Made by a program: the position numbers and the translations under genes
Shown here: positions 11,901 to 23,980 of the stretch, one piece after another
How positions within the stretch are numbered: position 1 is the stretch's first letter
How the letters are laid out: each line of letters opens with the position of its first letter
Notes under the pieces: model-generated
Seen by the model: the letters and a program-made list of their open reading frames with translations, nothing else
What the model was told of the DNA's origin: nothing
Database searches by the model: none
Assembly (NCBI GenBank): GCA_008360975.2
Contig: CM039211.1
Span: forward strand, 68,972,565-69,036,564
Length of the DNA stretch: 64,000 nt
Direction of reading: 5' to 3'
Source of the DNA: Lichenostomus cassidix
Taxonomy: Eukaryota > Chordata > Aves > Passeriformes > Meliphagidae

Positions 11901-12790
11901 AAAGCCTGAGTGATTCATATAGTTTCAATTCTTCCTGTGAATTTGTCCTTTGCTTTCAATTGTTCTTATTTACATATAGCCTAGTTTCAGAGCAGAGACC
12001 TTTTAAACACATCGATAGGTCAATAAATCTATGCTTTTAATAGGGATGTACTTTTGTCCATTCTTTATTTTGGAGCTTTTCATTATGCACTGTCCTGCAT
12101 GACTATACACTGCTGCACATGAAATGTTTACGTTGAATTGATTGGTTCTTTCAACACATTTGATTATTAGAAAGTGCAAAAGGGATGTTTTCAAGGTTTA
12201 TAAAAGCATATGTTGACCTTTCTTTGAGAATATAAAAGGCTGATTCTATTACCAATATACCCTCTGCAGAGGAGATGTGGTGCAATGCCTGGGAACAGAT
12301 GAACTCTCACAGAAGAATGGAGAAGTTACATTTCCAAGGGCACATGACTTAAGGACACTCTTCTGTTATGGATATAGACTTTTCTTCTACTTTCTGATGC
12401 CTTCTTCCAGCTGCCTTTGCAAATTACACACATAAGTTCGAGTCTCACATCTAAAACCATGAAGTTCTGCTTAAACACAGAATGACCATCTGAACTTTGA
12501 GAAGCTGCTCTCAGAAAGGCATCTGAGGCATATTTCCCATGAACAGGACCTACTTTGCACCCTACCTTATTGCCTGTGTACAGGGATCCCACAAGTATTC
12601 CTGTATGTGTCCCAGCAAACAGGTTGCCTTATGTCCTGGGGATCACACTCCTTTCAATTCAAAGGAGTGCTCTTGTAGGGTCACCACCTGGGAGTCCAGT
12701 AGGCTTATGGGGGTTGTATGGGGTTAACAAGCTCAAAACCTCTCAGGCCAAAAATCACAGGTGTGTTAAGGCATCAGCTTCCATTGAAAT
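8968..12790. other. Unique non-coding DNA
   Basis: About 3.8 kb without a recognised transposon. It contains a poly(A) run at 10212-10228. A minus-strand frame of 72 codons (10667-10885) crosses a CAG|GTAAAT donor-like site, but there is no second feature to support an exon. AT-rich stretches occur around 11340-11760. Confidence 0.55.
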
Positions 12791-13108
12791 TAAAAAAAAA
12801 AAAAAAAAACCCAAAAAACCAAAAAAAAAACCCAAAAAAAAAAAAAGAAACAAGAACAAAACCAACCAACCAAACAAAAACCAAAACAAACCAAACCAAA
12901 AACTCTAGAAACAAACAAACAAAAAAACCCCAATGACCCCCAAAAAAAAACCCAAAAAAACCCCGTCAAAACTAAACCAAACCAAAACCATAAAAACAAC
13001 AGCAAAAAACCCCAAACAAACAAACAGAAAAACCCACAAAACAGCAACAACAAAAAACCCCCCAAAAAACCAAAAAACAACCAACCAAACAAAAAAACCT
13101 CCAAAACA
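12791..13108 (+). repeat. A/C-rich low-complexity tract (318 bp)
   Basis: The tract consists almost only of A and C, in irregular AAAACC, AAACA and AAAACCCC steps, with rare G and T. It begins with an 18-base A run (12792-12809). C runs at 12928-12931, 12937-12941, 12951-12953 and 12961-12964 put clustered G runs on the minus strand. The overlapping open frames (up to 137 codons) come from composition. It may have grown from a poly(A) tail, which is inference. Confidence 0.88.
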
Positions 13109-14831
13109 TTTAAAGGTCTTTCTTTAAACCTCTCTGCAAAGAAATTAATTTTCAATGGTACGTTACAAATACCATAAATTACTTTTGTGCTTTTTATGAC
13201 CATCCCTATACATGAGTGGAATATTCTTCATGACTAAATTGTATCCAATGGCAGAAAATTCTCAAAATTATAAGAAATAGTTTCTAAATACTCTGGTAGA
13301 GGAGCTGAAAGAGAGAGGAAGGGATGAATCTATAGAGTTCCCAATATTTTCCCCACAGCTGAAGGCTAGCAGCAGCAGCAAACACCACAGAACAGATAAC
13401 TGTTTATCCTTATGACCCTACTCATTCTGTCTTTTAGTTATATCCAAACACAGATTCCCAGGAACTATAACTTCCCTTCTGCCTCCCACTGCTTGACATG
13501 GACACTGTGGCAGCATCTGCCTTTGTCTGTGAGGTCTGGGTTTAAATCAATGCCCTGCCCAGGGTTGCAGAGTCCATAATGTTAAAGAGCACAGCCACTT
13601 TGTGCCCCAAATGACAGCAAGAGTTAGCGTGAAGGGTTCTGGAAGGACCTCTCTGACTCTCTTCTGCTGGGTCATATCTGCACCATGCAGCTGAGGGGAG
13701 TATCCAGTTGAGAAGGTTCTGATTTTTTTCAAGGGAAGATCCCTAGTTATTAAGAAATATAGCTAAGCAAAAAATAACCCTGTGAAAAGTGTTTTTAAAA
13801 CACCACTGAATTTCTGAAAGATTCCACAAGTTAAAATTATAGTCTTCTTTGATACCTGGGACTGAAATAGGAAAATCACTGTAGGGATGATTTCCTGCTG
13901 AATTGCTGCAAACAAACCAAGTAAATTAGGGTCTGTACTCTCAACATGCACAAGCTCTAAGCCTTTCCTAAACAGGGACAAAATGCAAGACAAAAGACAG
14001 TATCTCTTCCTCCAATTTGGGCAAAGAGTTTCTAATATGCCTTCTGCACTGCAGATCTTCTTAGTCAGGTTGGCCCCCTCCTTCTCTCTACTTCTTACAG
14101 TTTTCAGACTCCTTGTGCTACTAAAAGATGGACAATTATGAGCTGTGTTATGCTGTAGCTCAGCAAAACTTCAGCAGGTCAAAGGAGTTCTTCTGTCTTT
14201 CGTATTATCATTGTCCCATTTCTCTCACAAGTGTTATAGTGTGTATTCTGGGATACTGTTCCTCAGTCAATCTATTCTCCTAGGTTTATTTTTATATCAG
14301 ATCATCATCAAGTAGTCTCCATTGTACAAAGCACTATTCTCAAAAGTGGCTATTATCATTCAGCTTACAGTGATGAGCACAATTACCTTTAGGTTCATTT
14401 AAAAAAGGATGAAGAAAAGAAGAAGGAAAAATAAGAAATTCATCTGAACAAAGAAAGTCTTTGTAGGAAGGTCAATTGGGTAAAGGGACAGCTGTTTAAA
14501 AAAAAAAGACACATTGATCTAAGCTTCAGAAGTAGTAAAAATATACAAGAAAATTGATAACTCAGACTCACATTTGAAAGAAAGCAGAGAAAATAATTTA
14601 CTGAAAAGTTTTAAGTCTAATACAGTATCACTAGCTAATACCATTCTAAAGAAATCATCTCATGCTTTTGAAGGAGTAAAACAAGACAAGGTCTCGTGTT
14701 TTTCAGTGACTAATTTGAATATGGGTGCAAGTGGGATTTTAACAAGGAATTCACAATAAGTAATAAATTGAGTACTTTTTTACCCTGTTAACTAGGCTGA
14801 ATTTCCACATGTGATGTTGAAATGCAGTACC
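13109..14831. other. Unique non-coding DNA
   Basis: No recognised repeat. There is a short CAG run around 13370 and an A-rich purine stretch near 14401-14440. Open frames of about 60-76 codons have no recognisable domains. Confidence 0.5.
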
Positions 14832-14935
14832 TCCATTTCACAAATGACTGATAGAGTCATGTGAGTTATACACTCAAGGTTGCAATGAAGTGTATTTATA
14901 CTAAATCAGTGCTCAGAGCACTGGATCATGTGATT
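14832..14935 (-). mobile_element. Degenerate MIR-like SINE fragment
   Basis: CCTCCATTTCACAAATGAC, then a GAGTCATGTGA-like and ACTCAAGGTTGCAATG-like segment, and CAGTGCTCAGAGCACTGGATCATG follow the order of the complement of a MIR-type SINE. That order is: CCATTTTACAGATG, the CTTGCCCAAGGTCAC region, then the CCAGTGCTCTAACC region. Divergence is high. Confidence 0.42.
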
Positions 14936-15811
14936 TCTCCTCTCCTTAGGGAGGTCAAACAGGATGAAGTTGAGCTCTAGGATCAGTTTTCATATTCAAC
15001 CCTATGCAAATAAATAAATTAATTAAGAAAAATCTAGGTCAGCCAAACCAATTCAGTATAATATCAGCCCAATGAGTGAGTAAAAGAGTGTTCCTCTAAT
15101 TGCTGGAAGAAAACTACAGTAATAGTTCCCCCACAGCTGAAGTACCAATATTCTTATATCTGTATTTTCACTCTAAGCAAAAAAACACTGCATTCTGTTT
15201 TGCAGAAATCTTAGGCTGGAAGTAGGGGGTGTCTGTTCCTGTTGTTTTTTATATCTTTCCTCATTTTTATTGGTAAACCATCAAGCAGGATGTTCCCCCC
15301 TCCTGTTTTTAAACAGCTTAAACTGATTGTATTTCAAAAAAATGCAGATGCCTATATCTTTTATAGGAGGAAAGTCATTAAATTTTGTAAATGTTAGAAA
15401 AAAAGAAACTATGAATGATATTCTGGAAAGTGACGGCATCGTAAAATATGCACAATCTGGTCAAGTTCCAATTAAAAAAAATGTGTTAGCATAAACAACC
15501 TTTAAAAATAGCAATGTAAAATTTACGAGCACAGAGTGGATTTGGAAGTTGTCGCCACGCCCAACCACATTTTCAGTTCTCATCAACCTGGTTTCTAATT
15601 CTGCATACATTTCAGATTTGCTGACATTTTCATATGGGGAGAAACTTTCTGCAGCTGATGTGGAAATCATCAAGCCCTGTACACGACACAGAAGAGGGAT
15701 TCTTTGGATGCAGAAGAACTTTGTGTGGATAATTCCATTGTGATCTGGCAAACATTTCCTTTTACTTTTGTTATTTACTGCTTCTGCCTCTTTAAACTGC
15801 TTGGAAATTAT
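14936..15811. other. Unique non-coding DNA
   Basis: No recognised element. Complementary open frames at 15461-15751 are uninformative. Confidence 0.5.
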
Positions 15812-16066
15812 TTAGGATCATAAATTAATTAAAATTGGAAAAGACTTCTGAGATTGTTGAGTTCAACCATTAACCCACCTGTGCCAGATCCACCACTAAA
15901 CCATGTCCCTGAGTGCCATATTTACATGCTTTTTAAACACCTCCAAGGATGTTGATTCCACCACTTCCCGGGGCAGCTTGTCCCAGTGCTTGATAATCCT
16001 TTCAGGGAAGAATTTTTCCTGATATCCAAGCTAAACCTGCCCTGGAGCAAATTGAGTTTCTCTTTC
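15812..16066 (-). mobile_element. CR1 LINE, 3' end fragment
   Basis: On the minus strand this is the CR1 3' region. It includes the complement of the family's TTGGAAAAGACTTCTGAGATTG segment, the CCACCACTAAACCATGTCCCTGAGTGCC segment and the TTTTTCCTGATATCCAAGCTAAACC block. It belongs to the subgroup with the 'caccactaaaccatgtccct' motif, unlike the copy at 4185. The 3'-terminal octamer repeat is degraded. About 255 bp are recognisable. Confidence 0.9.
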
Positions 16067-16789
16067 ACTGTTAGACAGTGTTTAATTATTCATGTTTAAA
16101 TACCTAACAAAGGGAAACTGGGGAAGGCTTCTACTAAACCCAAGACTCCTGATCAACACATCTTCCTTGATCTGCTGCTCTCCTGTGAGCTATTTTTTGA
16201 GGCAAAAAATAGCTAAGACTTTAGGAGTTGGTGGATTTCTTTTCAGTCCTTTTAGGTTTCATGAAAGTTCCAAATCACTTTAATTCAAATCCTCAAATTA
16301 ATATCTGTCACTATAATTAAATTTAACTACCTCTTCATTCTTAAAATCTTTGTTCTACTGTCTCATAGCTCTGAAACTATGTAGAGCACACAGATTTCTA
16401 ACTTATATACACTTGGGTTTTTCTGGCACCTGAAGTTGTAATTCTGGATGTCTGTGTGCAGTCAAGTGTTAACAATATTTCAACTGTCATCCACCAGCAT
16501 GTTCCTTCATTACTCATGTATTCCAGAATGTCTTTCCTATCCTATGATGAGATACACCTAGGGTCATCAAGAACTTTGTCTAACTAAAATTAAAACTTTA
16601 CTTAAATTTATTCAACCTAATGTGGAGACACTGAAGCTGTCCCGGGTCATTTATCCAGAGAAAGGGACTATAAACAAAAAAACTATGACAACATATCTCC
16701 CAAAGATTAGACCACTGCTCTCAGAGGGCAAAACCCCTGAACTAAAGAAACATTTGAATTTTACCTGAAGTAGTCACTGGGTAAAAACT
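16067..16789. other. Unique non-coding DNA
   Basis: Nothing recognised on either strand. Confidence 0.5.
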
Positions 16790-16870
16790 GTAAGTGACTG
16801 AAATACGGACTTGAGTCCATGGCACTCCTTCCCAAATGAGTGCACTAACTACTAGGCAGTCTCTTCCCTT
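16790..16870 (-). mobile_element. Possible MIR-like SINE fragment
   Basis: ACTTGAGTCCATGGCACTCC followed by GAGTGCACTAACTACTAGGCAG matches the complement of the 5' half of sauropsid MIR-like SINEs. There a cluster reading like 'agtgccctaaccactaggc' follows the 'gaacccaggtctcc' segment. Only this short portion is recognisable. Confidence 0.4.
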
Positions 16871-18718
16871 ATATTTTGATTCTAATAAACTAATAAAATG
16901 TGTCAACAAAACTGTAATTCTCCACATGAAATGCTGGTTCTGCTCATCTTTATCCTGAGATGAGTTTCAATGCTCTTTCCTATTTCTCTCCCAGTCTGTA
17001 CAAGTACAGCAACAGATGGACTGGTTTTAGCTCTTCCTGGTTACTGAAAGGAGATGTTCAAACACTTTACAACAGGTCTGTCAGTGCCTATTGAGGCGGT
17101 GAAAGAAGAGAGGTCTTACTGGTAATGAAAAGGGGAAGATAATCCCTGGTCTGATTATCAGGTGATGGCAATCAGACTTTTATTTTGTCTAAAAATGGTC
17201 ATTGATTTCTTTCCAAAATGTTTCAATTCCTCACTCCGAAGAAAACTAAGCCAAAATATGTTCATTTGTAAATTCAACACATGATTATGAACCGGTTTGG
17301 CTGACCCATATTTTTATGTTCTGGCAAATCAACTATTAATTAGAGAAATATGTGACTCTTTTCTTGCCAAATGAATTCAATACCTGCTTTTACTTTGCTA
17401 TTCATAGTGGATAAGAAAAACAAAGAAACAAAGAGGTACTGCCTGCTGAATAGAACTGTTCTTCAAAAGATATATCTTTACTGTTACAGAGTTGTATCTC
17501 TTCTTCATCCCCAGAATCCTGTTTTTTCTGTTTCTATTCACCTCATTACCTAATATACCTTTTTATCTTTCTACCCACCTCTTCCCTGAAAGGCTAAAAA
17601 AGTCAGAGAACATTGCCAACCAAGAGATTTGTGTTTATAACCAAACAAATGAAGATTCCAAGGAGAGCCTGCTAGGAAACACTACAGCTCTCAGTGGTGC
17701 AATGTTTTTCTGCCTCTTCACGTGATGAGAGAAATCACATTTTGAAGAATACTTTCCACGCAAGATATTTTTCTTCCTGTCCTCTTCATTCGCAGCACCT
17801 GCTTCAGGAAATATATATTTTCCACATACTGCTCAAATGAACTAATCTATTTTCACTATGTGTCCTTTTTGGCAAAATATCTACAGTATTTTCTTTCATA
17901 AAGACAAATTCTGCTCTTTTGGTATTTTTCCTCTTCCTCTTTTTATTAATAAAAAAATATGATCCCTTATTTCCTCCTTAGAGAGAAAGGGAAAAAAAGG
18001 AAAAGGCAAGAGAAGGAGCTAGGAAAAAGTAAGTAAAAAGAAACAATACTGAAGCCTGAAGAAATAAAAAACTTAGGGTTAGAACCCCAAATATCATCGA
18101 GGCTTAAACTCATTGAAAATCTGTCTGTGAATATTTAGTTGTTTGGTGTTTCTGCAATGACATTTCTGCAGAGAGCAGCATGAACGAAAAATTGCCATTT
18201 TTTTATCATCTGGACTGAAACTGCCAATACTGTGTCAGCTAGGAAAGATGAATTATTCCATTCAACTTCTACAGAAGGTGCTTAAGTAGAGTTAGGTTCA
18301 TGGGAGACCAAGTTTCCCAAATAAAACTACATTTCTTACCAATGCACCAGGTATTTTGCAAAGAGATTTCTACTGTAACTTCTCTATCAGCATGTGCACT
18401 TATCTATCCGTCTTCCTGAGCATTCTTTGTTTTTTTTCCAGGAAAAATATCTTTGCAGGTGATGAATCTGTTTTCAGCATCCAAGGCAGACTTTAGTTTT
18501 CCTAAAAACGAATTTATTTTAAATTTAATCCCCCTCCTTTCCTCAAGTTCTATATTACTTTTGGCCTCCTTCTTCTTGATCCCACATGTAAATGAGAGAA
18601 GAATGACTTAGTACTACAACACTTCCCTGATTTTCAACAATCCAATACACTTTGTGATTTTCATCAGTGTATCTGACATAAAATTGTGAAGGCCATTCGT
18701 AAAGAGTTATATCTGTGA

Positions 18719-18825
18719 AGGTTTTCTTTGTTGGGGTGTTTTCAGTTTGGATGGAGTTTTTTTGGTTTATTTTTTTGGGTTTCTGGGTTTTGATTTTGCT
18801 TTTTTGGGAAATTGGTTTTTTTTGT
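18719..18825 (+). repeat. T/G-rich low-complexity tract
   Basis: An irregular mixture of TTTGG, TTTTTTGGG and similar steps over about 107 bp. It is the same class as 8302-8440. The complementary open frame is compositional. Confidence 0.75.
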
Positions 18826-20049
18826 GAACATTTTGAAGTCCACAAAATTTGAACTGGATATTAAAAGACTTCTCTATAACTTCCTAAGGTATTTTATTTT
18901 ATTTTTCATAGTAATCTGTGAATATTTGGTATTTATTTTCAAGTTCTGATCCCTGATATACTCTGCACCAATATGGAGAAGACACCAAAATTAGAATTCA
19001 TAGTGATCTGAAAATATGTACATGAAGGACAAAACTGTGTTAGCTTTACATCACTCAAGGAGAAACTGCATCCCATAATTACACTAAGAACATCATCTGA
19101 CATTAAAATGTCACATGTATTAGTAACCAACCCAGAGAGGGAATTTCTATTAAGTGTTGGACTCATGATTTTGTCTTTTAGGGTTTGAATTGACATATAC
19201 TTGGTATTGTCATTCACATTTCTTTACTGTCCTTATTTCTACTGCTATCAAAATATGATCTTGCCCACTTTTAAGAAGCAAAGACTAGGATTTCATCCTA
19301 ATAAATTAAATTTCTGCTACCTTTGTCTTCATTTAAGTCCTCCATTTTGTTCCAGCTCTCATTTATTTTATTTGTCCTTGGATTAGCAACAGAGAGAAGA
19401 TACAAATAGAAAATAATGCTTGATTTTCTTCTAAATAGGTGTGTTCCCATATTGCTGTTAAAACAGAAGAAGGGCAGAGCAGTGATAACCTAGAAGGTGA
19501 AAAAACCCAATGCTAACCATAGGAATTGTTTCAAGAGTGGCTCTGTAATTTTGTACATTTGAGTTAATTTTCTTGTGGAAAAAGCACTGGCAACAGTTAA
19601 TGTCTGAGCTGGATGCTGTTTAATACACTGCAGACACCTTTTCAGACAGCATCTGTCTTCCCCTGCAGGATGCCAGTAAAGCAGGTAGACAGTCTCACTT
19701 CTGAAGTAAAAGCAGCCCTTGGTATTTTTGGCTATTGCTTTCAGTAAGACAGATCTTCTGACACTAGAATTTACCCAGAGATAAAGAATATTGGAAAATC
19801 TATGGTTTTGTCCAGCACTGAATTTCATACTGTTGCTCATGGCTGTTGGTCATTACCAATGTCTGAGTGATTTCAAAGGAGAATTCCAGGAATAGATATG
19901 TCAGGGGAATTCCAGGATGCTAATGTTTCTCTGGTTTGGTGACCAGAATGGTAGTATGCTTATCAAAATCTTTGAGGGATTGGAGTTGTTCTGAGATGTG
20001 GCTAGAAACGAGTATCCATATTTACAACACTATTTTTACCAAGTTTGAT

Positions 20050-20118
20050 TTGGGGTTGTTTTATTGGTTTTTTTTTTTTGTTTGTTTGTTTTTTTTTTTT
20101 TGTTTGTTTTTTGTTTTC
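20050..20118 (+). repeat. T-rich (TTTG)n tract
   Basis: T runs interrupted by TTTGTTTG units across about 70 bp. Simple low-complexity DNA. Confidence 0.85.
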
Positions 20119-21545
20119 AGTCAGAAGGACATAGTTTCCCATGTTAAAGACTTGCTCCAAATCTGTGAAGGCTACAGTCAGGATCCATGGATGCTGAGAG
20201 CCAGAGGCACAGCACTCTGCATCTGATACCTTCCAAAAATCCAGTTCCCTGACACATCAAGTCAAGGAGCACTGAGGGTTAAGGGATCATCCTCAACTCT
20301 GAAAAGTTCACCAATGGACAAATTCCCTCTTTTTGAGCACAGATCTCAGTGACAGCAAAATAAAATCCATGAGAGAATTTCTCTTTCCTTCAGAGTCCTT
20401 GGGATGCTTAAGAATGTGCCTTTAAATATTATTGATGATGCAAATGGGTTTAATGTCACTTCCTCACGTGAGTCATTAAATAGTGTGGGAAAGAGCAAGG
20501 ATAGCTAATATAAATAGAAATGTTTATTTTCTTTTGCATAAGAACAATGACAATGTCTGTCATGGATGAGTCTCTAAAGATGAGAAATATCAGAAGGACA
20601 CACTAAAGTATGGAGAGTGGAAATAAACTCTAAGGCACAGATAAAACATACTTCCTCCACCCCCATGAACTCACCCTTTCCTTCTTCCAATCTACTTCCA
20701 ACTCCCACTTTCTTTGTTCTAAAATCAGATATTAGAAATGGGGAAAGACCTCTGAACTGGTAAGGAGAGGATCTACTGATCACAACTCTCCTGGGCAATG
20801 AGCAGCACAGTGGGATGTTGCACCCATGTCCCAGCCGAAGGCAGAATGGAACATCAGATTTCATGCTGATACGGGGCAGAACAAAAGATTGGCAATGCAG
20901 ATGCAGCTCATAGGAAGACCAAGGATGGGACTTGGATCCAGCTCAACAAAGCAGATGAAGAATTTTGCCTGGTTACTGTATTTGCTTGTGAAAAAGAGTG
21001 AATGGCTTTAGGAAAAATTGTTTATCCTTGCTGGTTAGAAAAGGAAGAGAACCTGCCAGTAATTCTTTTAGAACTACTGTTTTAGAAGGAGTAAAGCATA
21101 TAATTCCCAGAAGTTGATTTTAATTTTTTAATTTTTTTTTTCAATATTATTTCCTGTTAGGGTGTGCTCAATAATGGTGTAAATACTTTTTTTTTTGCAT
21201 AAAAATTTAAAAAAAAATTTAAAAAAAGGTAAAAAATTCAAAATGTTTAATATTTAAACTGTTGCTGAAGGTGAATTTTCTTTCCTGAGAATTTCAGTGA
21301 TGAAAACATAAATGGAATCATAAAAGCAATGAGATCTGAAAAATCTGTGATTCCCTGTGTCTTTTCTGTGAAAATAAAATCTGTGAACTCTTTCACAAAA
21401 GATATTCGATATATTTGGCAGAGGATTATAAGAAATGCATATCCTCCATTATGCAATATGAGTCATACCAGACTTGGATGTGACATGATTCAGGTCCTCC
21501 TGAATGGGCCAATATCTCCTGCACAATTTTTGACTGTGATGTGCT

Positions 21546-21580
21546 GGTTTTTTTTTTTTTGGTTTGTTTTTTTTTTTTTT
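21546..21580 (+). repeat. Poly(T) tract
   Basis: Two T runs separated by GGTTTG. Low-complexity sequence. Confidence 0.85.
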
Positions 21581-21785
21581 GAAAGAAATGGAGAGCTCAT
21601 TTTAAGCAGGTTTGGGAGTAAAAGGGAAAAACACAGATTCAGGGGTATTAATCTGCTGTGGATAACTTATGTGTGTCAGGGTCCATATTTTAAGTAAATG
21701 TTCACTGCATCATTAAACTTGGGCATTTACAGCATGCATCAAAAATAGAAACTTTGTTCAGTCAAAGAAGGCAAAGGTTTGCAAG

Positions 21786-21862
21786 GCAGGGTGTAAAATG
21801 GCACAATTCCATTGATTTCCATGGAGATGCAGAAATTTACATCAGCCTGGAGTGTGGCCCAC
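21786..21862. mobile_element. Palindromic MITE-like element
   Basis: The arms GGTGTAAAATGGCACAATTC and GAAATTTACATC...GTGGCCCA face each other around a TCCATTGATTTCCATGGAGA centre. The order (GTGTAAAT arm, CCATTGACTTCAATGG centre, ATTTACACC arm, TGGCCCA end) matches palindromic elements abundant in crocodilians and turtles. The left outermost end is lost or too diverged. It abuts an old LINE fragment. Confidence 0.58.
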
Positions 21863-22165
21863 AATCTCCTCAACAGAAAAATAAAGTCAAACTGTGAATA
21901 TGGAAAAGCAGGAATCTGCCTAACTTCTTCTGACTTTGAGAAGGTTACAGACAAGGTTGACAGTGTCAATGCATACAGCATGATTTATCTGGAGTTTCAG
22001 AAAGCCTTCAATAAAGTTCCACATGACAGGCATCTGTTTAAGTTAAAAGCTGCAGGGATCCAGGATAAGACATGGAAGTGAATAAAGAAATAGTTAAAAA
22101 ACAGAACACAAAGGCTACCTGCATAGTGAGCTAGACTGATGACTGGGCAAGGCTGGTAACAGCAA
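21863..22165 (+). mobile_element. Old LINE reverse-transcriptase fragment (CR1/L2 clade)
   Basis: The plus strand encodes a decayed reverse-transcriptase piece. It contains FEKVTD, then IYLEFQKAFNKVPHDRHL, the equivalent of the catalytic motif A region (consensus near YLDFQKAFDKVPH). It continues as KLKAAGIQ, then WK, stop, IKK, stop, LKNRTQR. Two expected tryptophans appear as TGA (22079-22081) and TAG (22091-22093). The motif-A aspartate is replaced by glutamate. The protein type differs from the avian CR1 copy at 38540-39697 (YLDFCKAFD), so this is probably an older L2/CR1-clade lineage. No endonuclease or 3' end is visible. Confidence 0.72.
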
Positions 22166-22247
22166 TGTTTTTGACATAATTTTGTTAGTTGTCTTAGTTA
22201 CAGGAGATATTTGAAAATGTTTATTACAAATGGAATAAAAAAAAAAT

Positions 22248-22326
22248 GGAAGGAAGGAAGGAAGGAAGGAAGGAAGGAAGGAAGGAAGGAAGGAAGGAAG
22301 GAAGGAAGGAAGGAAGGAAGGAAGGA

Positions 22327-22402
<76 letters not shown>

Positions 22403-22403
22403 A
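22248..22403 (+). repeat. Compound microsatellite (GGAA)20-(GAAA)19
   Basis: Twenty uninterrupted GGAA units (22248-22327) pass directly into about 19 AGAA/GAAA units (22328-22403). The array sits just downstream of an A-rich stretch (22237-22246). The lysine/glutamate/arginine-rich and serine/phenylalanine-rich open frames over it are artefacts. Perfect units suggest the array is young and length-polymorphic. Confidence 0.97.
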
Positions 22404-23980
22404 TAGAAAATAAAAGGAAGAAAGGGGAAGAGAAAACTATCCCCATTCTTTCTATTGTTTCACAGATTTTTGCAGCACATGATCAAGAAAGACAGTAGAA
22501 AATAAACACTTGCAATGAAGCAGGAAACCAGATCTCCAGCAGCTGAGTGGAATGCAGCTGCTAAAATACAGCCAAGCTACAATCAGCTCCAAGTTGAGAG
22601 CTTGTTATGGTGGAGGGAGGGGGATACAATCAGGCTGGATCAGTAGGGAGAGCAGACTCCCCTTTGATCTTCTTTCAGCTTTCATGCATGTATAAAAAAT
22701 GCAAATAAAATAGACCCACCATTTTCTGTAAATTAAAGGAGTTCCTTCCCCCCCCCCAAATTATCCAGCCATATTTTTTCCATGTGCTTTCAAACAAATT
22801 AAAATGGCTTGAAAAAAAGGGACTTAAATATATTGAATGCATAAAAGTGAGAGTTCTGCATAATCAGTCTCCAAGAGTTCTTAAATCTCTGTATATAAAC
22901 TGTTTAAAAGTAAATTAAAATTATTCCTTAATGAAATACAAATCTGAAGTCACTTGAATAACTAATCATTTTATGACCCATGCAGTGAATTTTTAATGCC
23001 TGCCTCTACCTGATTATTTTAGATATGTCTGTGTTGTAAAGTAAAAGCTACATAAATCATTAATGTGTTGATACAGATCAGTGAGCTGACTGCACTGTAT
23101 CTGATTCCTCAGGACATATAGTGTGTGATTTGCCTCACTCCTTTTTTATGGAGTCCAGATTTATTCCACATTTGTTCTTGGATAAAATCTAATTTTAAGA
23201 TTTTGAATGGATTTTTATAGGATTTACAGGATTGAGATTACCTACAAGTTATAGATGTAGAGTGTGCAATAATCTGCCACAGGTAAAGAAGATACTACCT
23301 ACAAAACCATTACTGTGTACTTGCAGAAAAGCCTTTTATCCGTGGTACTCAAATTGCTTTGCAACTATTAATTAAGTCTTACAGTGCACAAAACATTTCT
23401 GAAGTTGCTAACTACTAGGATATCTACCTACAGACTGGTAAAAAAGCACAGAGCCAATGACAGCTTGAAATAAGAATAGATTTGGGAATAAAAGTCAGGT
23501 GTCCTCACATTTGGTTACCTGCTTTAATGGTTAGAAAACAAAACAAAAGAAAACAAATCAAATCTCATATGAATAAAAAACACATTTTAAAAGTACAAGC
23601 TGAGTCCCTGAACTTTAGGAGGAAAAGAAATGAGATCTGTAAAATATTTAAAAGAGACAGACTGTTGAAATTGTCACAAATTTGTACTTGGGAATTTATT
23701 GAAAGGAGAAAAACAAGCCCAGTGGAATACCATTTTACCTTTTTCCTGGATTGGTAACAGGGATTTGTCCATTCTTTTTGGGTCCCAGGATTCCCTTGCA
23801 TTAATGAGCCTTCTTTTTCCAGTGGAAGTGCTGTTCCTGCTGTTTTGCTTTAACAGCTGCCATGATCGTTTGCCTTGAACCATAGAAGCACACATTCTAA
23901 ATCATATTTGCTTGTTTTGTTTTCTTTGATCTTTCCTTTCAACTTCCATAAATGAGTTCTGTTTCTTGACAAAAGTACTC
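22404..23980. other. Unique non-coding DNA
   Basis: No recognised element. A run of ten C lies at 22748-22757. Open frames around 23482-23895 on both strands have no recognisable domain. Confidence 0.5.

Larger units (their letters stand above)
16871..21785. other. Unique non-coding DNA with T-rich patches
   Basis: About 4.9 kb without a recognised transposon. It includes T/G-rich low-complexity tracts listed separately and A/T-only patches at about 21118-21240. A minus-strand frame of 116 codons (19490-19840) has no recognisable domain. Confidence 0.55.

Noticed and set aside
12790..13203. 137-codon minus-strand frame rich in F, L, G and W
   Set aside because: It is produced by the A/C-only tract, whose complement encodes few stops. 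It has no protein-like composition.
18071..18082. Telomere-like TTAGGGTTAG, and CTAACCCTAA near 63617
   Set aside because: Less than two repeat units each, which is expected by chance. Not an interstitial telomere array.
22198..22498. Frames rich in GRKE/KKER (plus) and SFLPSFLS (minus)
   Set aside because: They are translations of the (GGAA)n-(GAAA)n microsatellite, not proteins.
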